Positions 15,440-23,611 of a DNA stretch of 64,000 bases are shown in pieces. The DNA lies in NCBI RefSeq assembly GCF_902459725.1, contig NZ_CABPSH010000001.1, forward strand, positions 1 through 64,000. The letters are read 5' to 3'. The translations under genes and the position numbers were made by a program. The DNA is from Pandoraea eparura (lineage in GTDB: Bacteria > Pseudomonadota > Gammaproteobacteria > Burkholderiales > Burkholderiaceae). How positions within the stretch are numbered: position 1 is the stretch's first letter; the number at the start of each line of letters is the position of its first letter. The notes under the pieces were generated by a model. It was given only the letters and a program-made list of their open reading frames with translations, had not been told where the DNA came from and ran no database searches.

Positions 15440-17086
15440 TCACTCGCCCGTTTGCAGCATCTCGCGTAATTTGAACTTCTGTATCTTACCCGTGGGGGTC
15501 GTCGGCAGCGCCTCGCGCACTTCGAGGCGTTCCGGCCAATACTGCCGGGCGACCTTGTGCGAGGCCAGGAAGCCAGTGAGCGCCGGCAGATCGACCGACT
15601 GCCCCGGGCGCGGCACCACGACCGCACACGCGCGCTCGCCGAGGCGCTCGTCCGGATACGCGACGATGGCCACCGTCTCGATCGCCGGATGCCGGTACAG
15701 CAGCGCCTCGATCTCGACGACGGGAATGTTCTCGCCGCCCCGAATGATCACGTCCTTGCTGCGCCCGGCGATGCGCACGTAGCCGGTGGCATCGAGCCAG
15801 GCCATGTCGCCGGTGTCGAACCATCCCGCCTCGTCGGTGCCGTTCCACTGCGCCCGCTTGAGATAGCCGCCGAAATTCGAGCACGAGCGCACGAGCAAGC
15901 GGCCGGTCTCGCCCGTCGGCAGATCGCGATCCTGCGCATCGACGACGCGCAGCTCGACGCCCGGCAATGGGCAGCCGTCCGTCGTCGACGCCCGCGCATC
16001 GTCGTCGTCCAGACGCGTGAGCGTCACGGCGCCGTTCTCGGTCATGCCCCACGCCGACACAATTTTCGCGCCGAGCACCTTGCGCGCCTTCTCCACCACC
16101 GGCCCCGGAATCGGCGCCCCCGCGCACAGGAAGGCACGCAAGCTCGGCACGGTCTCGCCGCTGGCCGCCACCGCCTTGGTCAGATCGGCGAGAAAGGGGG
16201 TGGACGCCATCGTGAAGGTCACCCCGTGCGCCTGAATCAGGCCCACGGCAGTCGCCGGATCCCACACGTCGAGCATGACTGCGCTCGCGCCGAGCACGAT
16301 CGGCATCATCAGTCCGTACATGAAGCCGGTCTGGTGCGCGAGCGGCGAGCCCATCAAAATCACGTCGTCGCGACCGAGACGCATGCGCTGCGCGTAGGCC
16401 TCGATGTTCGAGAACGTGGTGTTCGCACTGTGCATCACGCCCTTCGGCTCGCCCGTGGTGCCGGAGGTGTACATCAATTGCATCACGTCGTCCGGACGTG
16501 CGCGCGATGCTTGCATCTGCGCGCGCTCCGCGTCGGTCGCCGCCGGTTCGCCAGCCATGAGCACGGCATCGAAACTCTCCTGCGTGGCAGCCTCCCCGAC
16601 GACGATCACGTGCCGGAGCGCGGCAAGCTCGCGCTGCAACGCGCGCGCCATCGCCGCGTGATCGAAGCCGCGAAACTGCTTGGGCACGAGGAACACCTTC
16701 GCCTCGCCATGGCGCAGCATGAACGATAGTTCGCGCTCGCGGAAGATGTGCATGAGCGGATTGAGCACCGCGCCGATACGGGCGCAAGCCAGGTAGGTCA
16801 CCGCGAACGGCCAGCCGTTGGGTAGTTGGCACGCGACCACGTCGCCGCGCCCGACGCCACGCCGCAACAGGCCCAGCGCAAGTCGCTCTGCGGCATCGGC
16901 GAGTGCGGCGTAGGTCAGCGATGTGGTCTGGCCGGTGGCCGTCGAGACCGCCGTGAGTGCGACCTTGTCTGGCCACGCCGCAAGCGCCGCGTCGAGCGCA
17001 TCGTTGATCGTGCGTTCGGGCCACCAGCCACGCGCCACGCTGTGCTCGCGCCGAGGGGGAAGCAATACCGCATCGAACTCCATCAC
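15440..17086 (-). CDS. aliA: AMP-forming acyl-CoA ligase, cyclohexanecarboxylate-CoA ligase (AliA)-like
   Basis: This 548-residue ANL-superfamily ligase has the P-loop-like motif LMYTSGTTGEPKGVMH (about residue 205), AWGMTENGAVTLT, the hinge YVRIAGRSKDVIIRGGENI and the C-terminal catalytic Lys region PTGKIQKFKLRE. It would activate a carboxylic acid to its CoA thioester. Its place behind badH-badI-aliB points to cyclohexanecarboxylate or a related alicyclic acid, but the ligase family alone does not fix the substrate. Confidence 0.8.
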   Translation of the reverse strand: MMEFDAVLLPPRREHSVARGWWPERTINDALDAALAAWPDKVALTAVSTATGQTTSLTYAALADAAERLALGLLRRGVGRGDVVACQLPNGWPFAVTYLACARIGAVLNPLMHIFRERELSFMLRHGEAKVFLVPKQFRGFDHAAMARALQRELAALRHVIVVGEAATQESFDAVLMAGEPAATDAERAQMQASRARPDDVMQLMYTSGTTGEPKGVMHSANTTFSNIEAYAQRMRLGRDDVILMGSPLAHQTGFMYGLMMPIVLGASAVMLDVWDPATAVGLIQAHGVTFTMASTPFLADLTKAVAASGETVPSLRAFLCAGAPIPGPVVEKARKVLGAKIVSAWGMTENGAVTLTRLDDDDARASTTDGCPLPGVELRVVDAQDRDLPTGETGRLLVRSCSNFGGYLKRAQWNGTDEAGWFDTGDMAWLDATGYVRIAGRSKDVIIRGGENIPVVEIEALLYRHPAIETVAIVAYPDERLGERACAVVVPRPGQSVDLPALTGFLASHKVARQYWPERLEVREALPTTPTGKIQKFKLREMLQTGE

Positions 17087-17170
17087 ATCGTCTCCTTGAC
17101 TGTCGCGGATTTCACGCCGTTAGGGTCTTGCCCTTGCCTTGCCCTGACACCAATGAGCGCCGCCGTCCGG

Positions 17171-18325
17171 TCAAACCGGCACCGCCTGACGGCCGGCGCG
17201 GGCGCGCGCGATGATCGTCTTCATGATCTGCGCGGTGCCGTCACCGATCTGGAAACCGAGTACGTCGCGCAAACGCTGCTCCATCACGCCCCGGTCGTAG
17301 CCGCCGTGGCCGAACATCAGCAGACATTGATGGATGACGTCGTAAGCGAGCTTCGGCCCCCACCACTTGCACATGGCCGCCTCGGCGCTGTGCGGCAGGC
17401 CGCGATCCTTGAGCCACAGCGTTTGAAGACAGAGCAGCCGCCCCGCCTCGACCTGCGTGTCGAAATCCGCCAGCGGGTGCGAGACGCCCTGAAACGCCGA
17501 CAGCGGTTTGCCAAACGCCTCGCGCTGGGCCACGTATTCCCATGTCTCGTCGAGCGAGGCGCGGGCGACGGCCAGCACCTGCAAGCCGATGAGCGCGCGA
17601 GAGAAGTCGAAGCCCTGCATCACTTGCACGAAGCCCTCGCCCGGCGCGCCCAGTACGTGGTCGGCCGGGATCTTCACGTTCTCGAAGAACAGCGAGCCGC
17701 GGCCGATGGCGCGCTGCCCATGGCAATCAAAGCGTTGTCGAGTGATGCCCGGCAGGTCGAGCGGCACGAGGAACGCCGAGATGCCGCGTGCGCCCGACGC
17801 CACGTCGCCCGTACGCGCGAACACGACGGCGGCGTCGGCCTGATCGGCGGCAGAGATGGATGTCTTCTCCCCATTGAGCACGTAATGCGTCCCGTCGAAC
17901 TCGGCCCGCATGCGCAGGTTGGCAGCGTCCGATCCGCCGCGCGGTTCGGTCAGCGCGATGGCGAGCAGCGTTTCGCCGCGCGTGAGCTTGCGCAGCCAGG
18001 GCAGGACGACCTCAGGCTGTCCATGGGCCGCGAGAATCTGGCCATTGAGCGAGGCCAGCAGGTTGACGTAGGACAGGCTCAGGTCCGCGCGCGCAATCGC
18101 TTCGTGGATCACGCCCGCCGCGAGACGCCCCATGCCCTGCCCACCGAACGCTTCCGGCAGCTCCGGCGCGATCAGGCCAAGCTCGCCCATCTCGCGCATG
18201 AGCGTACGATCGAGCACGCGGGTCTTGTCTCGCTCGAGAAAACCGGGAGCGACACGCGCCTGGGCGAAACGCCGCGTGTGCTCGGCCAGCGCGACGAGAT
18301 CGTCGTCGAGATACGGAGTTTGCAT
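17171..18325 (-). CDS. aliB: acyl-CoA dehydrogenase, cyclohexanecarboxyl-CoA dehydrogenase (AliB)-like
   Basis: This 384-residue ACAD has IALTEPRGGSDAANL and AMCKWWGPKLAYDVIHQCLLMFGHGGY. At the usual catalytic-Glu position the protein reads GDGTAQIMK, so Glu is replaced by Asp. Such a change would suit an unusual alicyclic substrate. The start at 18325 (MQTPYLDDDLV) lies 15 bases after badI. Longer frames run back through badI and are rejected. The proposed role is conversion of cyclohexanecarboxyl-CoA to the 1-ene. Confidence 0.82.
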   Translation of the reverse strand: MQTPYLDDDLVALAEHTRRFAQARVAPGFLERDKTRVLDRTLMREMGELGLIAPELPEAFGGQGMGRLAAGVIHEAIARADLSLSYVNLLASLNGQILAAHGQPEVVLPWLRKLTRGETLLAIALTEPRGGSDAANLRMRAEFDGTHYVLNGEKTSISAADQADAAVVFARTGDVASGARGISAFLVPLDLPGITRQRFDCHGQRAIGRGSLFFENVKIPADHVLGAPGEGFVQVMQGFDFSRALIGLQVLAVARASLDETWEYVAQREAFGKPLSAFQGVSHPLADFDTQVEAGRLLCLQTLWLKDRGLPHSAEAAMCKWWGPKLAYDVIHQCLLMFGHGGYDRGVMEQRLRDVLGFQIGDGTAQIMKTIIARARAGRQAVPV

Positions 18326-18339
18326 CGCGTATGCCTCGC

Positions 18340-19122
18340 TTATTTGGCGTATTTGCGGAACTCGGGCTTGCGCTTCTCCTGGAACGCCCGCACGCCTTCG
18401 CGCGACTCTTCCGTCTCGTAATAGAGTTTGAGCGCGTACATGCCCATGCCCGCGATGCCCGCCTGCTGCGCCGTGTCCATGTTGAACGAGCGCTTCGCAA
18501 TGGCAATCGCCGTCGGGCTGCGCTCGAGAATCTCGTCGCACCATTTCTGGACTTCCGCATCGAGTTGATCGTGCGGCACAACGGTGTTCACGAGTCCCAT
18601 CGCCAGCGCTTGTGCCGCCGGATAGCGACGGCACAGATACCAGATCTCGCGCGCCTTCTTCTCGCCGACGACACGCGCGAGAAACGCGGTGCCGAAGCCC
18701 GGATCGACCGAGCCGACCTTCGGGCCGACCTGCCCGAACACGGCGTTCTCGGACGCAATCGTGAAGTCGCACAAGGTGCAGATCACGTTGCCGCCGCCGA
18801 TGGCATAGCCTTGCACGCGGGCAATGACGGGCTTGGGCACGTCGCGGATGGCGTTGTGCAGCTCCTCCATCGGCAGCCCGATGGTGCCGCGGCCGTCGTA
18901 CTGCCCTTCGTGCGCCGACTGATCGCCCCCGGTGCAGAACGCCTTCTCGCCAGCGCCGGCAAGCACGATGCTGGCAATCTCACGGTCGTAGCCGGCCTTG
19001 TTGATGGCATGGATCAGCTCGTCGCAGGTGCGCCCACGAAAGGCGTTCATCTTGTCCGGACGGTTGATCGTGATCCACGCCGCGCCGTTGCGCACTTCAT
19101 ACAGGATGTCTTCGTATTGCAT
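18340..19122 (-). CDS. badI: 2-ketocyclohexanecarboxyl-CoA hydrolase (BadI)
   Basis: This 260-residue crotonase-fold enzyme opens the alicyclic ring to pimeloyl-CoA. Motifs: FCTGGDQSAHEGQYDGRG (oxyanion-hole and MenB-like segment), GYAIGGGNVICTLCDF and GPKVGSVDPGFGTAFLARVVG. These are closer to BadI/MenB than to ordinary enoyl-CoA hydratases. An AAGGAG site precedes the ATG at 19122. It is between badH and aliB in one operon. No second crotonase (BadK) is encoded nearby. Confidence 0.9.
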   Translation of the reverse strand: MQYEDILYEVRNGAAWITINRPDKMNAFRGRTCDELIHAINKAGYDREIASIVLAGAGEKAFCTGGDQSAHEGQYDGRGTIGLPMEELHNAIRDVPKPVIARVQGYAIGGGNVICTLCDFTIASENAVFGQVGPKVGSVDPGFGTAFLARVVGEKKAREIWYLCRRYPAAQALAMGLVNTVVPHDQLDAEVQKWCDEILERSPTAIAIAKRSFNMDTAQQAGIAGMGMYALKLYYETEESREGVRAFQEKRKPEFRKYAK

Positions 19123-19250
19123 GGTTTCGCTCCTTGCCGCTGCGCGTCGCTGGCTGTTGTGGGTTGTCGTTGGCAGCCCTGACGCGCGCCAGCGGTGATA
19201 TCGATAAACGAGGTCGGGGAATGCCCTGAAATGGCCCGGAATGGCCCGGG

Positions 19251-20018
19251 TCAGCCGCACATCGTGAGGCCGCCCGAGACGCTCAACACCTGACCGGTGA
19301 CGAACGCGGCGTCGTCGCTCGCGAAGAAGGCAATGGCCCCCGGCAAGTCGTCCGGCTGACCGATGCGGCCAAGCGGAATGGACTTGGTGAACGCTTCCAC
19401 CAGCTTTTCCGGATTGCCCGCGCCCTCCTTGTAATCGGCAAAGAGCGCGGTGTCGGTCGGCCCCGGGCACACCACATTGACGGTGATACCGTGGCGCGCG
19501 TGCTCGCGGGCAAGCGTCTTCGAGAATGCGACGAGCCCGCCTTTGCAGGCGGCGTACACCGCTTCGCCCGACGACCCGACACGCGCCGCGTCCGACGCGA
19601 TATTCACGATGCGTCCGCTGCGCCGTGCCACCATCTCGGGCAACACCGCGTGATGCATATGCAGCGTCCCCACGAGGTTGATGGCGATGAGCGACTCCCA
19701 TTGCGCCGGGGTCGTCTTGGTGAAGGGTTTGAAGATGTCCCACCCGGCGTTGTTGACCAGGACGTCCACGGGCCCCAACGCGGTCGATACCGCAGCAACG
19801 GCAGCGTCTACCTGCTCACGCACGGTGATGTCGCATGCGAACGCCAGCGCGCGCGCGCCCGACGCCACGATCTCGCCCGCGCAGCGCTCGGCCGCCGCCA
19901 GGTCGCGGTCGAACACCGCCACCGCCGCCCCCTCCCTGGCCAGACGGCGACACGTCGCGCCGCCGATCCCGCCTCCGCCGCCCGTCACGATGACGGTCTT
20001 GCCCTCGAATCGCTGCAT
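19251..20018 (-). CDS. badH: 2-hydroxycyclohexanecarboxyl-CoA dehydrogenase (BadH), SDR family
   Basis: This 255-residue SDR has TGGGGGIGGATC for the dinucleotide, NNAG, and the catalytic YAACK motif. The C-terminus closes with VSGGLTMCG. Length equals R. palustris BadH. It oxidises the ring hydroxyl to the 2-keto-CoA that BadI hydrolyses. It is the first gene of the leftward operon, divergent from the MarR gene at 20163, with a palindrome between them. Confidence 0.88.
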   Translation of the reverse strand: MQRFEGKTVIVTGGGGGIGGATCRRLAREGAAVAVFDRDLAAAERCAGEIVASGARALAFACDITVREQVDAAVAAVSTALGPVDVLVNNAGWDIFKPFTKTTPAQWESLIAINLVGTLHMHHAVLPEMVARRSGRIVNIASDAARVGSSGEAVYAACKGGLVAFSKTLAREHARHGITVNVVCPGPTDTALFADYKEGAGNPEKLVEAFTKSIPLGRIGQPDDLPGAIAFFASDDAAFVTGQVLSVSGGLTMCG

Positions 20019-20092
20019 GTCTCGCCTCCAGAGTCACCGGCGGGCGCGGTATCCTTGCTGACCTCGGAGATCCCGGCCCACCCATTAAATTG

Positions 20093-20108
20093 CGTCAATA
20101 TATTGACG
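20093..20108. promoter_or_regulatory. palindromic operator in the badH-badR intergenic region
   Basis: CGTCAATATATTGACG is a perfect 16-bp palindrome. For the rightward gene it fills the spacer between a possible -35 (TTAAAT, 20085-20090) and -10 (TATACT, 20109-20114), so a bound dimer would block RNA polymerase. The neighbouring MarR protein is the expected ligand-responsive repressor of both directions. Confidence 0.75.
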
Positions 20109-20162
20109 TATACTAGACGCGAGATTCGCGATGCGCAAGCGGGCGAAAGTGGAGATATTGAT

Positions 20163-20738
20163 ATGGAAAACCCTAGTAATAATGCGGAAATCACGCGCAT
20201 GGAACTGGCGAATCGGCTGTTCTTCCGGCTCTATCAATGCGCCAATATGTTGCACAAAACCGGTACGCGAGCGGTGGAAAGCCTTGGCCTGACGACGCAG
20301 CAATGGGCCGTCCTCGGCGCCCTTTCGCGCCCGGAGGTGCCCGACGGCATGAGCGTGGGCGATCTGGCGCGTTATCTGATGGTGAGTCGCCAGAATCTGT
20401 CGGGCTTGATCGGCCGCATGGAGCGCGACGGCCATATCACCAGCGCACCGGACGGCCGCGACCGGCGATCGCGCCGCATCACCATGACCGAGCACGGGCA
20501 CGCGGTCTGGCACCGTGAGGCGGTGCCGCGCATCCACGGGTATTACGCGCAGGCGCTCGACGACTTCTCGACCCGCGACATGACCCACACGCTGCACTAT
20601 CTACTCAAACTGCTCGATAACATGAAGCGAATCGACGACGCGGCGGGTGGCCCTTCCGAGGGGGGGCACGAGGGGGAAAGCGATGAGAGAAGCGCGAGAG
20701 AAAACGCGCGCGAAGGCGGCGGTCGCCGGAGCCCCTGA
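20163..20738 (+). CDS. badR: BadR-like MarR-family regulator
   Basis: This 191-residue MarR protein has the winged helix GLTTQQWAVLGALSRPE…MSVGDLARYLMVSRQNLSGLIGRMERDGHI and the wing PDGRDRRSRRITMTEHG. In R. palustris BadR controls alicyclic acid genes in response to a CoA thioester. The same divergent arrangement with badH is present here. A Gly/Glu/Arg-rich tail from about residue 160 looks unstructured. The start at 20163 (MENPSNNAE) follows a plausible GGAGATATT spacing. Confidence 0.85.
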   Translation: MENPSNNAEITRMELANRLFFRLYQCANMLHKTGTRAVESLGLTTQQWAVLGALSRPEVPDGMSVGDLARYLMVSRQNLSGLIGRMERDGHITSAPDGRDRRSRRITMTEHGHAVWHREAVPRIHGYYAQALDDFSTRDMTHTLHYLLKLLDNMKRIDDAAGGPSEGGHEGESDERSARENAREGGGRRSP

Positions 20739-20905
20739 CGCCCTCGAATCAAAAATAAAACCGGCGAACGACGCCGAAATCACACGCCAACGCGTCGCCA
20801 AGCAATACAACGATTCTCAGAAAACCCAATACTGGCAAGGATTTTCGGCGATCACACCGTCTGACGCAATACGGCATTAACTAGCATCCTAATTATTAGT
20901 TAACA

Positions 20906-20911
20906 TATAAT
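20906..20911 (+). promoter_or_regulatory. consensus -10 next to a start codon
   Basis: TATAAT at 20906-20911 lies seven bases before the ATG at 20919, so the transcript would begin on or next to the start codon. The AT-rich stretch 20890-20905 (AATTATTAGTTAACA) could hold an operator. No clear -35 is visible. Confidence 0.55.
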
Positions 20912-20918
20912 CTATCCC

Positions 20919-21392
20919 ATGACTTCCCTAGAATCGCTCCGATTTGTCTTCACCAGCCATTTGCTGCTGGCCGGCAAACAGTGGCGCCAGTTATCGCAGG
21001 GCGCGATCGTCGAATACGGTATTTCGGCGGCGAGCGCCGGTCCCCTGCTGTTCATCCGCCGGCTCGGCCAGGGGGTGCGGCAGGTCGAGCTTGCCGAATA
21101 CGTCGGGCTCGAAGGCGCGTCGCTCGTACGACTGCTCGATCAGTTGTGCGGGGCCGGTCTGGTGCTGCGCGAAGTCGACGCGAGCGACCGCCGCGCCAAC
21201 GCGCTGCGTCTGACAGCGGCTGGCGAAGCGCTCGCCGAAAAGCTTGAAATCGAACTCAGCGAGCTGCGTGCAAAGGTTTTCGCCGACATTCCGCGCGAGG
21301 ATTTCGAAGCGGTGTTGCGCGTGTTCGAAGTACTTTCTCGCGCGGCGGGCCCCGATGGGTCCATCCTCGCGCTCGCTCCTCCCAAGAAGTAA
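20919..21392 (+). CDS. MarR-family regulator of the efflux operon
   Basis: This 157-residue MarR protein has the helix-turn-helix VRQVELAEYVGLEGASLVRLLDQLCGAGLVLREV and the wing SDRRANALRLTAAGEALAEKL. It sits directly in front of the aaeB-like gene (three bases apart), an arrangement in which MarR regulators usually sense the exported aromatic acid. There is no purine-rich ribosome site before the ATG, consistent with leaderless translation. Confidence 0.9.
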   Translation: MTSLESLRFVFTSHLLLAGKQWRQLSQGAIVEYGISAASAGPLLFIRRLGQGVRQVELAEYVGLEGASLVRLLDQLCGAGLVLREVDASDRRANALRLTAAGEALAEKLEIELSELRAKVFADIPREDFEAVLRVFEVLSRAAGPDGSILALAPPKK

Positions 21393-21395
21393 ACC

Positions 21396-23405
21396 GTGCT
21401 CACCTGGCCTTCCTACCGCGACTGGATTTTCTCGATCAAGGCGTTCCTCGCCTCGATGCTGGCGCTTTATATCGCGCTCGCACTTGGCTTGCCGCGCCCC
21501 TACTGGGCGATGGCCACCGTCTACATCGTGTCGCACCCGCTCACCGGCGCCACGCGCTCCAAGGCACTGTATCGCGTGCTTGGCACGCTGCTCGGCGCCA
21601 CGGCGTCCATCGTCTTCGTGCCGGCCCTCGTCGACACGCCCGAGCTGCTGATGGCGGCCGTCGGGTTGTGGACGGGCACGCTGCTCTATATCTCGCTGCT
21701 GCATCGCTCGCCGCGCAGCTATGTGTTCCTGCTTGCCTCGTACACGCTGCCGCTGATCGCCCTGCCGGCCGTCAGTACGCCCGGCGTCATCTTCGATATC
21801 GCCGTGGCACGCTCCGAAGAGATCATCCTCGGCATCGTCTGCGCGAGCGTGATCGGTGCCGTGATCCTGCCCACGAGCGTGGCCAAGGTTCTGCACGACC
21901 GATCGGCGCGCTGGTTGACCGACGCCGCGCGCTGGACGACCGACATGCTCTCGGCAGACCCCGACGGCAAGGCAACGCGCCACATGAGCCGTCACCGCAT
22001 GGCGGCGGACATTCTGGCGCTCGACCAGTTGATCAGCCAGCTCTCGTATGACGCCGACACGTCGGAGCGCGTGCGCGACGCGCAGGAATTGCGCGGGCGC
22101 ATGACGATGATGATGCCTGTGCTCGCGACGGTGGCGTCGCTCGTGCACGCGTTGCGCGAGCACCCAAACGGTGCGCCCGACGCGCTCGAAGCGAAGATGG
22201 CGGACGTGGTTGCCTGGCTGCGGCGCGGTGCGCCGATGCCCGCCCCGGCGCATTTGCTGAGTCCGGCGCCATCGGCCGGCGAAGCCTCGGACTGGTATGG
22301 CGCGCTGGTCGCGGCCACGGAAGACCGTCTGCGCTCGCTCGTGCAGCTCTGGCAGGATTGCGCGTCGCTGCAACGCCGCTTCGGCCAGCGCGAGGATCAC
22401 GCGGGCGAGCGCGAATGGACGCCCGCTTTCCAGTACTGGGAACTTGGCGGCGCGCGCCATTACGACCACGGCCTGCTGCTGTTTTCGACGGTTTCGGCCG
22501 CGCTGTGCACGTTCCTCATGGGCATGGCGTGGATTTACACCGGCTGGAACGATGGCGCCGCCGGCGTCGCGCTCGGTGCGGTGGCCTGCTGCTTCTTCGC
22601 GGCGATGGACGAGCCCGCACCGTTCATCCGCTCGTTCTTCTGGGCGACGGCCGTCTGCGTGGTGTTCGCGGCCGTGTACGTGTTCTTCATCCTGACGAAT
22701 GCGCACGACTTCGGCCTGCTCGTTGCGCTCTTCGCCGTCCCGTATCTGCTGCTGGGCACGTTGATTCCGCAACCGCGCTTTACGATGGTGGCCATGCTCG
22801 TCGCGGTGAATACGGCGAGCTTCGTGGGCATTCAGGGCGGATACAGCGCCGACTTCCAGGCGTTCTTCAACGGGAATCTCGCCGGACTCGCCGGCGTGCT
22901 GTTCGCCTTGCTCTGGACGTTGCAGACGCGCCCGTTCGGCACGCGCGTGGCCATGCGCCGACTGATTCATTCGAGCTGGCGCGATATCGCGCGCAACGCG
23001 CTCGGGCGCTCCGTTGCAGAACATAACCGGCTGCGCACGCGTCTGCTCGACCGACTGGGTCAGCTCGTGCCGCGCCTGGCCGCGAGCGAGAGCGAAACGT
23101 CGAGCGACGGCTTTACCGAAGTGCGCGTTGAACTCTCAGCGCTCGCGTTGCAGCGTGAGCTGCCGCATCTGAATGCACCGCAGCGCAGCGCCGTCGAGGC
23201 CGTGCTCACCGACGTGGCGCGCTTTTATCAGGCGCGACTCGACGCCTCGGCGAGCACCCCCGACGCCACGCTGCACGACAAACTGCTGGGCGCCGTGCGC
23301 TCGTTGGTGGCCCATACCGATCAGGCGTCGCGCAGCGCGCGCGCATCGCTCATGGACATCCATGTCGCTCTGTTCCCCACCACACGCCCCGGGAGTGCCC
23401 AATGA
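21396..23405 (+). CDS. aaeB: FUSC-family aromatic carboxylic acid efflux permease (AaeB-like)
   Basis: This 669-residue inner-membrane protein has two blocks of membrane helices (residues about 12-165 and 355-520), the FUSC/AaeB duplication. The N-terminus reads WIFSIKAFLASMLALYIALALGLPRPYWAM. E. coli AaeB exports p-hydroxybenzoate-type acids. It begins with GTG three bases after the MarR gene and its stop overlaps the next gene (ATGA). Substrate is inferred from family. Confidence 0.88.
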   Translation: MLTWPSYRDWIFSIKAFLASMLALYIALALGLPRPYWAMATVYIVSHPLTGATRSKALYRVLGTLLGATASIVFVPALVDTPELLMAAVGLWTGTLLYISLLHRSPRSYVFLLASYTLPLIALPAVSTPGVIFDIAVARSEEIILGIVCASVIGAVILPTSVAKVLHDRSARWLTDAARWTTDMLSADPDGKATRHMSRHRMAADILALDQLISQLSYDADTSERVRDAQELRGRMTMMMPVLATVASLVHALREHPNGAPDALEAKMADVVAWLRRGAPMPAPAHLLSPAPSAGEASDWYGALVAATEDRLRSLVQLWQDCASLQRRFGQREDHAGEREWTPAFQYWELGGARHYDHGLLLFSTVSAALCTFLMGMAWIYTGWNDGAAGVALGAVACCFFAAMDEPAPFIRSFFWATAVCVVFAAVYVFFILTNAHDFGLLVALFAVPYLLLGTLIPQPRFTMVAMLVAVNTASFVGIQGGYSADFQAFFNGNLAGLAGVLFALLWTLQTRPFGTRVAMRRLIHSSWRDIARNALGRSVAEHNRLRTRLLDRLGQLVPRLAASESETSSDGFTEVRVELSALALQRELPHLNAPQRSAVEAVLTDVARFYQARLDASASTPDATLHDKLLGAVRSLVAHTDQASRSARASLMDIHVALFPTTRPGSAQ

Positions 23406-23611
23406 GCGGAGAAATCGATATCTACGGCGTGTTCGTGCCGACGCTACTGGTGCTGATGGTCGTGGCCTTCGTGCTGACCGGCGTGCTGCGCTTCGTGCTC
23501 GCGCGCCTGGGCTTTTACAAGCTCGTCTGGCACCGTTCCCTGTTCAATCTTGCTGTGTACATCATCGCGCTGGGCGGCATTGTCGCCGTCGCGCACGCCT
23601 GTCAACCATGA
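23402..23611 (+). CDS. aaeX: DUF1656 small membrane protein (AaeX-like)
   Basis: This 69-residue protein has two hydrophobic segments (TLLVLMVVAFVLTGVLRFVLA and NLAVYIIALGGIVAVAHA). DUF1656 proteins always accompany FUSC permeases and HlyD partners. It overlaps both neighbours by four bases, so translation is coupled. Its biochemical role is unknown. Confidence 0.93.
   Translation: MSGEIDIYGVFVPTLLVLMVVAFVLTGVLRFVLARLGFYKLVWHRSLFNLAVYIIALGGIVAVAHACQP

Noticed and set aside
20683-20880. Short plus-strand frame (MREAREKTRAKAAVAG…) after badR
   Set aside because: It overlaps the badR tail, has no domain and an atypical composition. Evidence is too weak to call a gene.
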